In this document: one piece after another, positions 1-8,966 of the stretch
How the letters are laid out: each line of letters starts with the position of its first letter
Position numbering within the stretch: the first letter of the stretch is position 1
Made by a program: the position numbers and the translations under genes
Notes under the pieces: generated by a model
Database searches by the model: none
What the model was told of the DNA's origin: nothing
The model's input: only the letters and a program-made list of their open reading frames with translations
Origin: Zhengitettix transpicula
Taxonomy: Eukaryota > Arthropoda > Insecta > Orthoptera > Tetrigidae
NCBI GenBank assembly: GCA_037074705.1
Contig: CM073593.1
Coordinates: forward strand, 104,927,738 to 104,991,737
Reading direction: 5' to 3'
DNA: 64,000 nt

Positions 1-660
1 GGGTCACATCTGCTCCCTACTCGTCTACCTGTAATTGCTTGCATTTTGAATCCTCAACCCTATTTCCCAGCCGAAGCGATCCTACCAATCGAATATATAT
101 ATATATATAAATAAATAAAAAGATTAATGTGTGAGTTAATTGCTCTGTCAATAATCCAATAAATATGTGTAAACAGACGACATTATTTGATGATTAAGCC
201 CACCTCATTGCTTGTAACCGGTTCAAAGTAGTGGAATAAATAATATTAATCACACATATTAGTCGCCGCTCCTGAATAATTTACGACAACTGGAAATGAG
301 AAGTGTTAAACGGCGTCTTCGGATAGTTTTTTTCGGTAATAATGAAGTTGAATGTACTATTGGTCGGGTAACTCAGTTTTCCACCGTTAATATTTGTAAC
401 TAAATTACCTCTGTGAATGTGGTTAATAACAGTACCTATTACACCTAAATTATTACGCTTAATTACACGGTGGTAATATAATTTTCTTTTTGTCACAGTA
501 AATTTATTTTAAAATGAATTATTGTCGTATAAACTGATCCCTTACTGTAACATCATTAAATAGTTTACATAAATATTGATAGTTAAACTTGTTATTCATA
601 ATTATCAATCCCTCTTAATTTATATACAAAATTCTTTTTTAACGTATTAAATAAATTTTG
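1..660. other. AT-rich single-copy DNA
   Basis: There is no gene signal here, only an (AT)n run at about 92-109. A 71-codon open frame on the minus strand at 281-496 has no recognisable domain and low-complexity composition, so I do not call it a gene. Confidence 0.5.
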
Positions 661-1006
661 GAACGTACTGAGTGACGATTTTGCACTTTATACAATATAG
701 TTTATATATAAATATATATATATATATTAATATAAACTATAATTTTTTTTAAAAATTATATGACTGATTATATATATATAACTTTATTTTTCGTCAATGT
801 TTTTTAAAAAGTGACTTAATATATGTTTATTTATTTTTAAAAATTTCAAAAAAGGGGTTTTTTAAAATAATTATTTTTAATTTCTCACGATATATATTTA
901 TTTATTGTAAAATTTGCAATATTTTCTTTGATCTTACTACAAATAATGTTTGGTGCCTACTGAGTGCCGATTTTGCACTTTATACAATATAGTTTATATA
1001 TATGTA
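661..1006. repeat. Direct repeat pair (661-716 and 951-1006)
   Basis: About 55 bp recur in the same orientation about 290 bp apart. Both copies contain GATTTTGCACTTTATACAAT and run into a TA-rich stretch. They look like ends of one decayed repeat family, origin unknown. Confidence 0.6.
725..950. repeat. AT-rich long direct repeat, copy 1
   Basis: This segment is repeated at 1862-2090 in the same orientation. Shared blocks include ATATATATTTATTTATTGTA and GCAATATTTTCTTTGA. The two copies flank the PBS-like palindrome and the solo LTR, so the whole 0.7-2.1 kb block may be an old element into which the LTR inserted. I see no coding remnant between them. Confidence 0.6.
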
Positions 1007-1068
1007 TATATAAAATTATTATTCATTTCTTTAATTTAATTAATGCTTACTTGTTGTTTATTATATTT

Positions 1069-1142
1069 ATGGCGCCCAACGTGGGGTGCCATTTAATGTA
1101 ATAATCAAATATTTGATTATTACATAAATGGCTACCACAACG
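1069..1142 (+). other. tRNA-Lys-type primer-binding-site-like motif next to a perfect palindrome
   Basis: The sequence TGGCGCCCAACGTGGGG starts at 1070. It resembles the primer-binding site that some LTR elements use to pair with a lysine tRNA 3' end. A perfect 28-bp palindrome follows at 1097-1124 (TGTAATAATCAAAT and its complement), then a second, weaker ACAACGTGGGAC motif. The TG...CA palindrome resembles joined LTR ends. No gag or pol remnant is visible, so this is a relic at best. Confidence 0.4.
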
Positions 1143-1202
1143 TGGGACAAATAAATTAAATCTTCATTGTTACAATATATATATATATATATATATATAA
1201 AT

Positions 1203-1833
1203 TGTAATGATTAGCCTTTCTTACTAAATATTAAAAATAAACTTTATTACAAGAAAATACAAAAATACATTAAAAATATATTATTGGGTGCCAGCAGATA
1301 TACATTGGTCTGCAAAAAAAATTAACATTAGCTCCGGCTTGGTTATAAAGTCCTCCTTCTCAACAGGGTAATGTGGGCGGTTTGGTTGCCATTCAAGAAC
1401 AGAGCCTATTTCCGCACTGTGTTAAAAATTTTACTTTTGAAGGCACTTTACATAAATTGTGTGGCTTACTTTACTTGTGGCCCACTTGCAGTGGATCACT
1501 GGTCTTGTAGTCAGCAGCACATCTTCTTCGGCCTCCCCGCGATGGACGTCCACTCTCCAAAACCTTTTGTTGGCTACCGCTCGCCTGAATTTTCCACCCT
1601 CTCGCCTCTCTCACTCCACTTTCCGTCCTCTGTCTGTCTGCCTGCGTCTGTCCACTTTCACGCGGGTTCGGATTATTTATTCGTACTCCGCCCCCCCCCC
1701 CAACGATGCAAGAAAAGGGACCTGTACCCGCGATTTCTTTTGGCCTCTCGGGCAAGCACACGTGCACGTTTAATGTGTTCCTCCTCAGGCCCGCGGACAT
1801 AAGGGCGGCCACTTAAGGTCGTTATTCACTACA
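1203..1833 (-). mobile_element. Probable solo LTR, copy 1
   Basis: Read on the minus strand, the element is about 631 bp, starts TGTAGTGAATAACG and ends CTAATCATTACA, so it has TG...CA ends with short imperfect terminal inverted repeats. An AATAAA signal lies near the 3' end (complement of 1243-1248). A second copy at 13133-13770 shares the whole length, including CCCGCGGACA and CCTATTTCCGCACTGTG on the plus strand. Each sits alone in TA-rich DNA with no internal region, as expected of solo LTRs. Target duplications cannot be judged inside the TA tracts. Open frames at 1371-1812 fall inside the repeat and are not host genes. A non-LTR origin is not excluded. Confidence 0.5.
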
Positions 1834-1836
1834 ATA

Positions 1837-1867
<31 letters not shown>

Positions 1868-1868
1868 T
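1834..1868. repeat. (TA)n microsatellite
   Basis: TA dinucleotide tract immediately after the solo LTR, with one TG interruption. Confidence 0.9.
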
Positions 1869-2090
1869 AAATATTGACTATATATATTTAAAAAATTATA
1901 TAATTGACTATATATATATATAAATTTAATTTGACCTACTTTTTTTCAAAAAAATGACTTAATGATTCACGATTTGTTTATTTATTTTTAAAAAATCAAT
2001 AAATGCTTTTTTAAAAATATATTTTTAATGACTTACGATATATATTTATTTATTGTAAAAATTTGCAATATTTTCTTTGACCTTACAAGA
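1862..2090. repeat. AT-rich long direct repeat, copy 2
   Basis: Partner of 725-950. Similarity ends near 2088, where single-copy sequence begins. Confidence 0.6.
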
Positions 2091-2739
2091 TGCCGGTCCT
2101 TATGTGGATTCCTTTCCAGTTAAAACAACGTAAACGGAAAATTAAAAAAAACACAATTCTTTGTATACTTGTAATTAAAAATGAAATTGTAATTATTCAT
2201 TTTTAATTGGAAAATTAAAAACTCTTGTTTTTAAATTTTACGGACATGTATAAGATTTAATTACAGTGACGTGTTATATTGTTATTTTTTAAAAATAAAA
2301 AAGTGTAACCTTAAAGTTGAGGTTGAAACAGACCAAATAGGTCGACAGCTCCTTCGTTCGTTATTTTTTTAACAATACACAAAGTCTTTGGGGTTTGGTT
2401 TTACTAACAGAATATTTATTTCGTATTCATTATTATGTTTCCCAGCCGCAGGTAGAAGCGTCAAAGAGGTTTGTTACTCGGAAACTTCGTAGTTGATCTC
2501 TGGATGGAATTGAGGAGAAGATTTAATGGCGGTGATTGTGAAGCGATAAGCGATCCGTGTCCTTTTCTTTTTTTTTAAAAAAAAAAGAAGGAATAGAGAA
2601 GTGGAAGGCGAGTCGTGTTTAGGTGATTTTAAAGACGACGCGGTGTGAAGCTCGTTCTGCAACTACGAAACGTCAAAATCTCGCATACTTTATATATATA
2701 TATATATATATATAGTTTAATTTACCGTCTGTTTTGAAT
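2091..2739. other. Single-copy AT-rich DNA
   Basis: Nothing recognised apart from a (TA)n run at about 2691-2714. The 62-codon minus-strand frame at 2474-2662 is dominated by a poly-A/T stretch and is not credible. Confidence 0.4.
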
Positions 2740-2868
2740 TAATAAAACAATTGATGTGCTCATAAAGACACTTTTTATTTATTTATTTTTTATGACGACG
2801 TTTCGATATTTTTTGTATCTCATTCAGGCATTTACCTACAGAGGAGGTATTTACAATTGATTAGAGTT
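2740..2868 (-). mobile_element. Hammerhead-like repeat family A, left half
   Basis: On the minus strand this carries a CTGAATGA, short stem, GAAACGTCGTC order at about 2794-2827, followed by AT-rich sequence ending AAAAAGTGTC. The right half, in the opposite orientation, resumes at 3412 beyond an R1 insertion. Together they form a palindromic element. The core has one extra base in the CTGANGA segment, so ribozyme activity is unlikely in this copy. Confidence 0.5.
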
Positions 2869-2876
2869 ATAGTGTG

Positions 2877-3411
2877 GTCGAGACAGGACATGCGAGGGAT
2901 GTTCTCTCGCAGGAAATCCTTGTAGGAGAGATACGAAGGGGCTACCTTTGGGGATGCCTTTTCCTCTCTGTTTTTGAACTAAGGTTCCCACAAGCCGAGG
3001 CCTGTTCTGAGAGGTGTATGTTCCGGGGGTCACAGACCTTGGGCATACGGTAAGAGTTGTCCGCTATTCCTATTGGAACAGTCGGCCAGCTGCCTCCTAA
3101 ACTGGTGGAGGCACGGAGAAGAGAATGCTGCGTCCCCACAGAAAATTCCTCTCCCGCTATCGGATGGACGTGGGACTAGTACCCAATTCCCGACCTACCT
3201 GATGCAAGTTTTTTTCTAGGGGTTTCGCTGCATCACTTTGAGGCGAATTGCTGCGGGTAGGATCCTTAAACTACAGCCCAGGGGCCCTAGCTCACCATTG
3301 GCTACCTTCCTCTACCCTTCTGCATCCCCCCCTTTCAAACCCCTTCCTATGCTATTAAAGGGGACTTGCCCAACGTAGATTTCCCTCATGTAACCTGTTA
3401 CGTTATAAAAA
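2877..3411 (-). mobile_element. R1 retroposon, copy 1 (near full length)
   Basis: R1 is a dispersed repeat of about 515 bp. In this copy the plus strand reads in the sense direction, from ATGTTCTCTCGCAGG to CCTCATGTAACCTGTTACG and an A-rich end; most other copies share the same internal blocks. The strand field follows the convention that R1 copies starting with poly-T on the plus strand are the reverse orientation. An 8-bp target duplication ATAGTGTG flanks it (2869-2876 and 3412-3419). It lies inside a family A palindrome, so it is younger than that element. No tRNA A/B boxes or long ORF are visible, so it must borrow machinery, probably from a LINE. Confidence 0.8.
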
Positions 3412-3702
3412 ATAGTGTGAACTTACTAACTTGTTTCGTTTAGTTGTGCTAGTTTATTGTGTTAATTTGGTAAATACCTTGAAGAAGACACAAAAAGGTA
3501 TCGGAACGTCGTCAGAATTTAAATAAAAAGTGTCTGGTACGTACAAAAATCTATTGTAAACTGGTTTAATATTCCGTACCGTCAGATTTCTTATGTTAGA
3601 AATACTGTAGTTCAATACTTTGTAATATATTTGTTTTCTAAATTGGGTTATATCATTGCGGGTTTCTGTTACTGTTATAGGTCCGATAAGGAACCCTGAA
3701 TG
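3412..3702 (+). mobile_element. Hammerhead-like family A, right half, with downstream J segment
   Basis: The motif order near 3479-3513 is CTTGAAGA, stem-loop, GGAACGTCGTC, a decayed version of the hammerhead core. It is followed by AAATAAAAAGTGTCTGG. The segment at 3533-3702 (J) is repeated in inverted orientation at 34897-35070, which shows that family A belongs to a longer element with its own 3' sequence. No reverse transcriptase remnant is seen. Confidence 0.55.
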
Positions 3703-4892
3703 GTAAATAAGTCTCATTAAATCCCTGAAACACGTCGTGTGGTATTTATACGATAACTTCTTTTGTCTGTATTTGGTTATTTTTCTTATTATTTATGTTC
3801 AAATTGTTTAAGGATGACGTCACTTAGCTTGATAAACTCATAGGAGACGTCAGTGGGGGATTGTGAGGGTTGAGAGCAGGTTGCTGGTAATTGTTGGTTA
3901 GGATGGGAGCACTTCCGGCTGCGTGGGAAGCGCCTGCGGATGCAACACATTGTTTGTTCCACGCACTTGCATGTGGAAGTCGCGGCGTCGCGTCTGCAAG
4001 TGCACCGTAATTACCGCCGGAGGCCGGCAGCAGCTGAGCAACAGGCAGACAGACACACGGCATTCGCTTTTGTCGGCCACGAAGGAGCTCTCACTTCATC
4101 CCTGGGCCCTTCTCTAACCTGTCCTTCTTTGTTCTGCCTTCACGAAAAGGAATTCGTTGGGTCGCTTTTGTCAGCCTCTCCGACTTCCTTCACGGGTACT
4201 TAATTGCTCAAATGAGAATCATAAACTAATCATGACTGGACAAATTGATAAACCTATTGTTTGTCCATCCTAATGACCTTAACGGAATATGTGTGGGAAC
4301 TTTTTGAGGAGGCAGTGATTAAGGACGACGGCGGCGAGGATCAGCCGGTGAAAGCGAGTGCGGACAGTTCGGACGGCTGGCAATTAAGGCGCATTTGTAA
4401 CGCAGTGTGCTTTAATTCTGAAGACATGCGAGGTAGTTAACTTACACGTCATTTCGTAAAATGGAAGTTTCGTCTTCGATGACAAGTATGTTTTCTTCTT
4501 CATCCGGATTAGCCGGTGAAAAGGGAACCCAGTCAGTCTCGTCTCGTCTCGTCGTTGAAAGACGTCACACTTGATGCACTCGTCAACAGTTAAGCCACTC
4601 CAAGCAACGGAACGCTCATTACGGGGCCACATTAAATACAGAAAAAGGACGACAACGAATAAAGATAACCAGTAAATTTATCCAGGTGCCCGCTTATGAC
4701 AATGGAAGAAGAACTCTGGGAGGAAACGAGAGAATTATCTCAAACTGTGTATGAAAAAATGAGGACAGATCAAATACGATCCTATTTAATAATCACAATT
4801 TTTGAGGTTATCTTCAGATTATTAAATATAATAATTCCGCAGCATTACGAACGTTTGTAAAAAAAAATTTAATTATTATTTAGGGGTTAGGT
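3703..4892. other. Single-copy DNA with GC-richer islands
   Basis: About 3890-4200 and 4300-4650 are clearly GC-richer than the surroundings and not repeated elsewhere in the window. Overlapping short frames exist on both strands, but none has domain character. They could be conserved non-coding or regulatory islands; only cross-species alignment could show this. Confidence 0.35.
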
Positions 4893-5060
4893 TTGCCGGC
4901 CTGTTGTGGTCTAGTGGTCAGCGTGACTGCCTCACATCACAGGGATCCGGAGTTCTAGTTTGGATGTGTTCTTTGTGTTTTCACCATCATCAACAGAGAT
5001 CCTCTCTCACTGGAGAGTTTCCTGCCAAAGGGCACTAGTCCAAAGGACACCTCTGTTCCT
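4893..5060 (+). mobile_element. tRNA-derived SINE, degenerate copy
   Basis: An A-box-like TGGTCTAGTGG lies at 4907-4917, followed by TCAGCGTGACTGCCTCACAT, shared with the SINEs at 18300 and 49731. The B-box region (about 4950) is damaged, reading GAGTTCTAG in place of GGTTCGAATC. The tail beyond 4990 is not shared with the other copies. Confidence 0.65.
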
Positions 5061-5204
5061 AACCCAGGACATTGACCTATAGATTATTCAATTTCTGATT
5101 GTCAATTAAAAATATAGAAGAAAAAAAGGAACAGAATTTCTTTTTTTTTCAAACAAATTAAAATTAAAACTTTAACATTTATTACTTGTTTTATTATATG
5201 TATA

Positions 5205-6263
5205 CCACTGTGAACAAAACGAAAGGTGAATTTATTTATAAAATATAAATTCTTTTTTTATTCTTCCAAATCAATTTCATCCCCTTCAAAGTAATCCCCG
5301 TCCGATAAAACGCACTTTTTCCAGTCCTGGAAACGGTCGGAATAGTCTTTTTTCCGGTATAGCCTTCAAGACCTTCTTCGATTCGGTTTTTATCTCCTCA
5401 ATCGGGTCACAACGGCCTCTTGAGTTTGCTGAATAGCCAGAAGTCACATACGGTGGTTGCGGAACGATATGATTCGATTTTTTGGCAAAAAAAGTCGCGT
5501 AGAACCAATGCAGTATGACGTGGTGCATTATCGTGAAGAAGGAACCAAGAGATTCAGACGAATAGCTTCACGCAAACGACGCATAACGCTCAAATAATAT
5601 TCTTCGTTGTCAGGCGGAAGGACTTCACAGTGCACCACACCACGACTGTAAACATGACCTTGATATTCGCTGGATTGGTCGGTGGTTTTAGGGTCGTAGG
5701 CGTAAATCCAAGTCTCGTCTCCAGTAATGATGCATTTCAAGTGGTCCTGACAGTCAGACAGCAAAGTTTCACACACATCAACGCGACGCTTTCTTTCCAC
5801 CAATCGAGACTTGACGCGTTTGGGACACAAAACAGTCTTCAAAATGGTTTGGGCTGAACCAAATGATATTCCAACACCATCAGCGAGATCTCTAATTGTC
5901 CATTGACGATTTTCAAGCACTAAATTATTGATGTTTTGGACGTGGCCCTCGTCGGTAGACGTTGATGGTCGTCCAGAGCGCGGTTCGTCTTTGAACTCGT
6001 TGTACCACTTATAAACGTGCCATAGTTTGATCACCAAAGGCCTTCAACGTGTCCGCACAAGAATATTCGTTCCGCAAACAAAATTTGATGCACTTTAGGT
6101 TGTTTACAAAAACACGTGTGACTCGGAGATAATTAAACCTTTTAACAAACAGACGCTTCGCAAATATTATAGACAGTGCTACCAACCTAGGGGAAAAAAT
6201 TACCTGCCTTCCTAATATCCGGGAGTTTTAAATGACAATTTCACCTTACTTTTTGATCACAGT

Positions 6264-6265
<2 letters not shown>
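5205..6265 (-). mobile_element. Mariner (Tc1/mariner superfamily) DNA transposon, inactive
   Basis: The element is 1061 bp with terminal inverted repeats starting CCACTGTGA at both ends; 23 of the outer 26 positions match. It is flanked by TA on both sides (5203-5204 and 6266-6267), the standard target duplication of the superfamily. Full mariners are about 1.3 kb, so this copy has internal deletions. The right end abuts a (TA)n array. One broken transposase gene lies on the minus strand. Confidence 0.95.
5258..6110 (-). pseudogene. Mariner transposase pseudogene
   Basis: This is a remnant of a DDE/D transposase that would cut and paste the element in the nucleus. Visible pieces, in order, are an N-terminal helix-turn-helix region (KAFGDQTMAR, then VYKWYNEF in another frame), TIRDLADGVGISFGSAQ, and the first catalytic Asp in TGDETWIYAYDP. 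The second Asp is in HDNAPRHTA, reached only after a frameshift near 5535, and the third is in CDFWLF, in a shifted frame near 5430. The C-terminus ends GDYFEGDEIDLEE before a stop at 5258. At least two frameshifts, a deletion after QSSEYQ (about 20 codons), and loss of the usual residues between PPY and CDFW make it non-functional. The N-terminal boundary is approximate because no clear ATG remains. Confidence 0.92.

Positions 6266-6311
<46 letters not shown>
6266..6311. repeat. (TA)n microsatellite
   Basis: Uninterrupted TA tract of about 46 bp joining the mariner right end to the next repeat block. Confidence 0.95.
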
Positions 6312-6312
<1 letters not shown>

Positions 6313-6900
6313 TGTGGGCCCCGACTTTTACACTTCATATTAATTATCATGTATAGCTCAGTCGCACGCCAGGGGATGATGAGCCTAACTACAACGTGTT
6401 AAATCGACAGGCACAAATAATGCAGTTTTCTGACCAATACCAGAAAACAATATTTTTATTTATTTACTTACGACAACGTTTCCTTCCTCAGGTCTTCTTC
6501 CCTGCGGAGAAATAAATCCGCAGGAAAGTCCTGAGGAAGATACAAACACGTAGCGAAACGTTGTCGTAAATAAATAAATAAAAATATTGTCTGGTATTGG
6601 TCAGAAAACTGCATTATTTATTTCATATAAACAGACGTAAAAATAAAGTATTTACAAATAATTATTGATTATAAACAATATATGCTAATAAAACAATTTA
6701 TGACCTTATACAGACACTTTTTATTTATAAGTTTGACGGCGTTTCGATACCTTTTTGAGTCCTTATCAGGTATTTTCCAAATTAAAACAATAAACTAGCA
6801 CAACTAAAGGAAACAAGTTATTAAATTCACATCTAGTCAATTGTGAATACCTGCTCTGTAGGTAAATGCCTGAAGAATCGAGCCGTCGTAAGTAAAATTA
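6312..6900 (+). mobile_element. Composite hammerhead-bearing block, copy 1 (families C and A)
   Basis: The order is: a lead of about 100 bp containing ATGTATAGCTCAGTCGCACG, a family C palindrome (about 6418-6630), a 60-bp link, then family A on the minus strand (core 6735-6769) and a partial opposite A arm. The same order occurs at 7697-8888. In the C palindrome the left arm has lost stem II between CTGAGGA and GAAAC, while the right arm is complete. The link reads AAACAATATATGCTAATAAA, uninterrupted, giving an empty site for the foldback in copy 2. Confidence 0.7.
6531..6565 (+). ncRNA. Hammerhead-ribozyme-like core (family C)
   Basis: CTGAGGA fits the CUGANGA consensus. It is followed by a stem II candidate (GATAC/GTAGC with one mismatch, loop AAACAC), then GAAAC, loop GTT and GTC, which would be the cleavage triplet with a two-base-pair stem III. 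Such a short stem III is known in type I hammerheads of Penelope-like elements. Stem I is weak, so activity is uncertain. Confidence 0.45.
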
Positions 6901-7607
6901 ACATTCTGGAAGGACGTAGGTTATATTTATATTTTACGAAGACGTAATCGGGTTACGGGATTCCTAAATTTTCGCCTCCTCTGGGGTCGCGTCGTGCGTC
7001 ACCTGACTTTTAATATCGAAGCCACACACACACACACACATTAGCGAATCAATGCAAAGAGCGGCCATTAAGGAGAATTACTTGTGCCGCCGCCCATCGC
7101 CGCCCGTAATTGCTCTTTCAATTTTCCTGGGACCGGAGGCGGACAACTGAGCCTCGAAAGGTTTTATGTAGCTACAATTTACCAGTAATTCACCGTTTTG
7201 TTTGGTGTGAAGTGAATCGTTGAGGCGGGTCGTCGAACCGGGAACTCCTGACGATTAATATCTCACTGGTTCTGTTTATTGCCCTTCGATCCGGAGTCGT
7301 TTGCGAAGGCTGATGCATTCATTCTTCTTCCTTTACTTCGCTCTCCAATGGGTGGGTTTTTATTCAAACATTATTCTAGTGAAATTAAGAGAGAAAATAC
7401 ATTTCAAATTTCAGAAATAAATTATGTATTCAGAAGGCTTAAATTAACTATATAATTAAATTTACGAGAACCCTTTTAGGAATGATCGTCAGTTTTACCT
7501 TTACTGTGTCTTCGACTACTCTCAAATTCCTTTTTTAATTTGTCTGTTTTCAATTAATTAAACCTAATATAGAAACTTTTTATTTATATATTATTTATTA
7601 GTTGTTT

Positions 7608-7608
<1 letters not shown>
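6901..7608. other. Single-copy DNA with (CA)n
   Basis: This holds a (CA)n tract at about 7022-7041 and a GC-richer, non-repeated part (about 7060-7330). Nothing coding is recognised. Confidence 0.4.

Positions 7609-7654
<46 letters not shown>
7609..7654. repeat. (TA)n microsatellite
   Basis: Tract of about 46 bp placed before copy 2 of the composite block, just as the 6266-6311 tract precedes copy 1. Confidence 0.95.
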
Positions 7655-7656
<2 letters not shown>

Positions 7657-7961
7657 AATGTAATTAAATAAATAAACAAAAATTAAATTAAATTATTAGT
7701 CGGGGGACTTGCACACTTTATATCAATAATCATGTATAGCTCAGTCGCACGTCAGGGGATGACAGGCCTAACTACAACGTGTTACACATACGGGCACAAA
7801 TACTTATTATAAATAATGCAGTTTTCTGACCGAAACCAGACAACATTTATATTTATTTATTTATTTATTTATTTCCTACAACGTTTCAGTACGTGTTTGT
7901 ACCTTCCTCAGGTCTTCTTCCCTGCGGAGAAGTTGTACAAAATGAATATGCAGGAAAAGGC

Positions 7962-7996
7962 CTGAGGAAAGTACAAACACGTACTGAAACGTTATC
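7962..7996 (+). ncRNA. Hammerhead-like core, tandem unit 1
   Basis: CTGAGGA, stem AGTAC/GTACT, GAAAC, GTT, then ATC. The cleavage triplet ATC is allowed by the NUH rule, but the second stem III pair is lost. Confidence 0.4.
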
Positions 7997-8071
7997 GTAA
8001 ATAAATAAATAAAACTATTATCTGGTTTCGTTGCGGAGAAGTTGTACAAGATAAATCCACAGGGAAAAGGC

Positions 8072-8106
8072 CTGAGGAAGGTTCAAACACGTACCGAAAC
8101 GTTATC
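8072..8106 (+). ncRNA. Hammerhead-like core, tandem unit 2
   Basis: CTGAGGA, stem GGTTC/GTACC with one mismatch, GAAAC, GTT, ATC. The stem II change is a single substitution relative to unit 3. Confidence 0.4.
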
Positions 8107-8180
8107 GTAAATAAATAAATAAAAATATTGTCTGGTTCCGTTGCGGAGAAGTTGTACAAGATAAATCCACAGGAAAAGGC

Positions 8181-8215
8181 CTGAGGAAGGTACAAACACG
8201 TACCGAAACGTTGTC
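8181..8215 (+). ncRNA. Best-formed hammerhead-like core, tandem unit 3
   Basis: CTGAGGA (8181-8187) is followed by a perfect five-base-pair stem II, GGTAC with GTACC, loop AAACAC. GAAAC (8205-8209), a GTT loop and GTC (8213-8215) follow. A15.1-U16.1 and C-G form a two-pair stem III, and cleavage would fall after 8215. Stem I is weak: C8180-G8216 and a G-T wobble pair, then mismatches. The core is convincing, but activity is not shown. Confidence 0.5.
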
Positions 8216-8335
8216 GTAAATAAATAAAAATATTGTTTTATATAATATATTAATCATAAAACTGCATTCTTTATTTTATATAAACAGACGTAAAAAGACT
8301 GTCCTTACAAATAATTATTGATTATAAACAATATA

Positions 8336-8377
<42 letters not shown>

Positions 8378-8589
8378 GAGTTTTCGTGTTTCCGGTCGGC
8401 TAACGTGATTAGTGATTTAAGCACAGCGTTGCCATGGCTGACACCGCCATCTTCGTCACGTGAACTTATATATAATCACCTGACGAAGATGGCGGTGTCA
8501 GCCATGGCAACGCTGTGTTTAAATCACGTTACCCGACCGAAAGCCCAAGAACTCTTTATACAGAATATACGTCGGGAAAACTTACGCTC

Positions 8590-8642
<53 letters not shown>
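8336..8642. mobile_element. Foldback (MITE-like) element with TA-tract flanks
   Basis: The arms lie at 8375-8463 and 8476-8560, with a 12-bp loop. The inner 37 bp are perfectly complementary (8422-8458 with 8481-8517, containing GCCATGGCTGACACCGCCAT). TA tracts lie outside both arms (8341-8374 and 8593-8640). The matching site in block copy 1 (about 6670-6690) lacks the element, showing an insertion. A transcript would fold into a long hairpin. The 110-codon frame here is an artefact of TA repeats. Confidence 0.85.
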
Positions 8643-8645
<3 letters not shown>

Positions 8646-8888
8646 GCTAATAAAACAATTAAGTACCTTCATACAGACACTTTTAATTTTTTTTAAATTC
8701 ATATTATGACAACGTTTCGATACCTTTATGTAACTCCTTCAAGGTATTTAACCAAATAAACACAATAAACTGTCACAACTAAACGAAAAAGTTATTAAAT
8801 ATACACAGTTTTGAAAGGGGGACGTTTAGTTGTGCTTCTTTACTGCGTTAATTTGTAAAATACCTGAAGATGATACAGAAAGGAATAC
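8643..8888. mobile_element. Family A palindrome of block copy 2
   Basis: The minus-strand core lies at 8708-8742 (decayed to CTTGAAGGA). The opposite arm follows, with CTGAAGATGATAC at about 8864, and lacks the GAAAC segment because an R1 fragment begins at 8889. The arms share TTTAGTTGTG and its complement. Confidence 0.55.
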
Positions 8889-8966
8889 ACACCTCTCAAA
8901 ACAGGCCTCGGCTTGTGGGAACCTCAGTTTAAAAACCCAGAGAGAGGAGTAGGCATCCCCAAGGTA
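8889..8966 (-). mobile_element. R1 fragment
   Basis: Only the end of R1 that contains ACACCTCTCAAAACAGGCC and GGCTTGTGGGAACC is present. It adjoins the broken family A arm. Confidence 0.75.

Larger units (their letters stand above)
7697..8335 (+). mobile_element. Composite block copy 2, with tandem hammerhead-like array
   Basis: A short SINE-tail fragment (TAGTCGGGGGACT, 7697-7712) is followed by the same lead as in copy 1. One family C unit on the minus strand (core 7877-7911) and then three plus-strand units in tandem follow. Units begin GCGGAGAAGTTGTAC at 7924, 8033 and 8143, a period of 109-110 bp. Each unit carries one complete CTGAGGA...GAAAC core. The 60-bp link to family A follows (to 8335) and is then interrupted by a foldback element. 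Confidence 0.7.

Noticed and set aside
8033..8243. CRISPR array
   Set aside because: The 110-bp units are directly repeated without distinct spacers, and the context is eukaryotic.
8318..8650. 110-codon frame with Ile-Tyr runs
   Set aside because: Produced by translating TA tracts around the foldback element.
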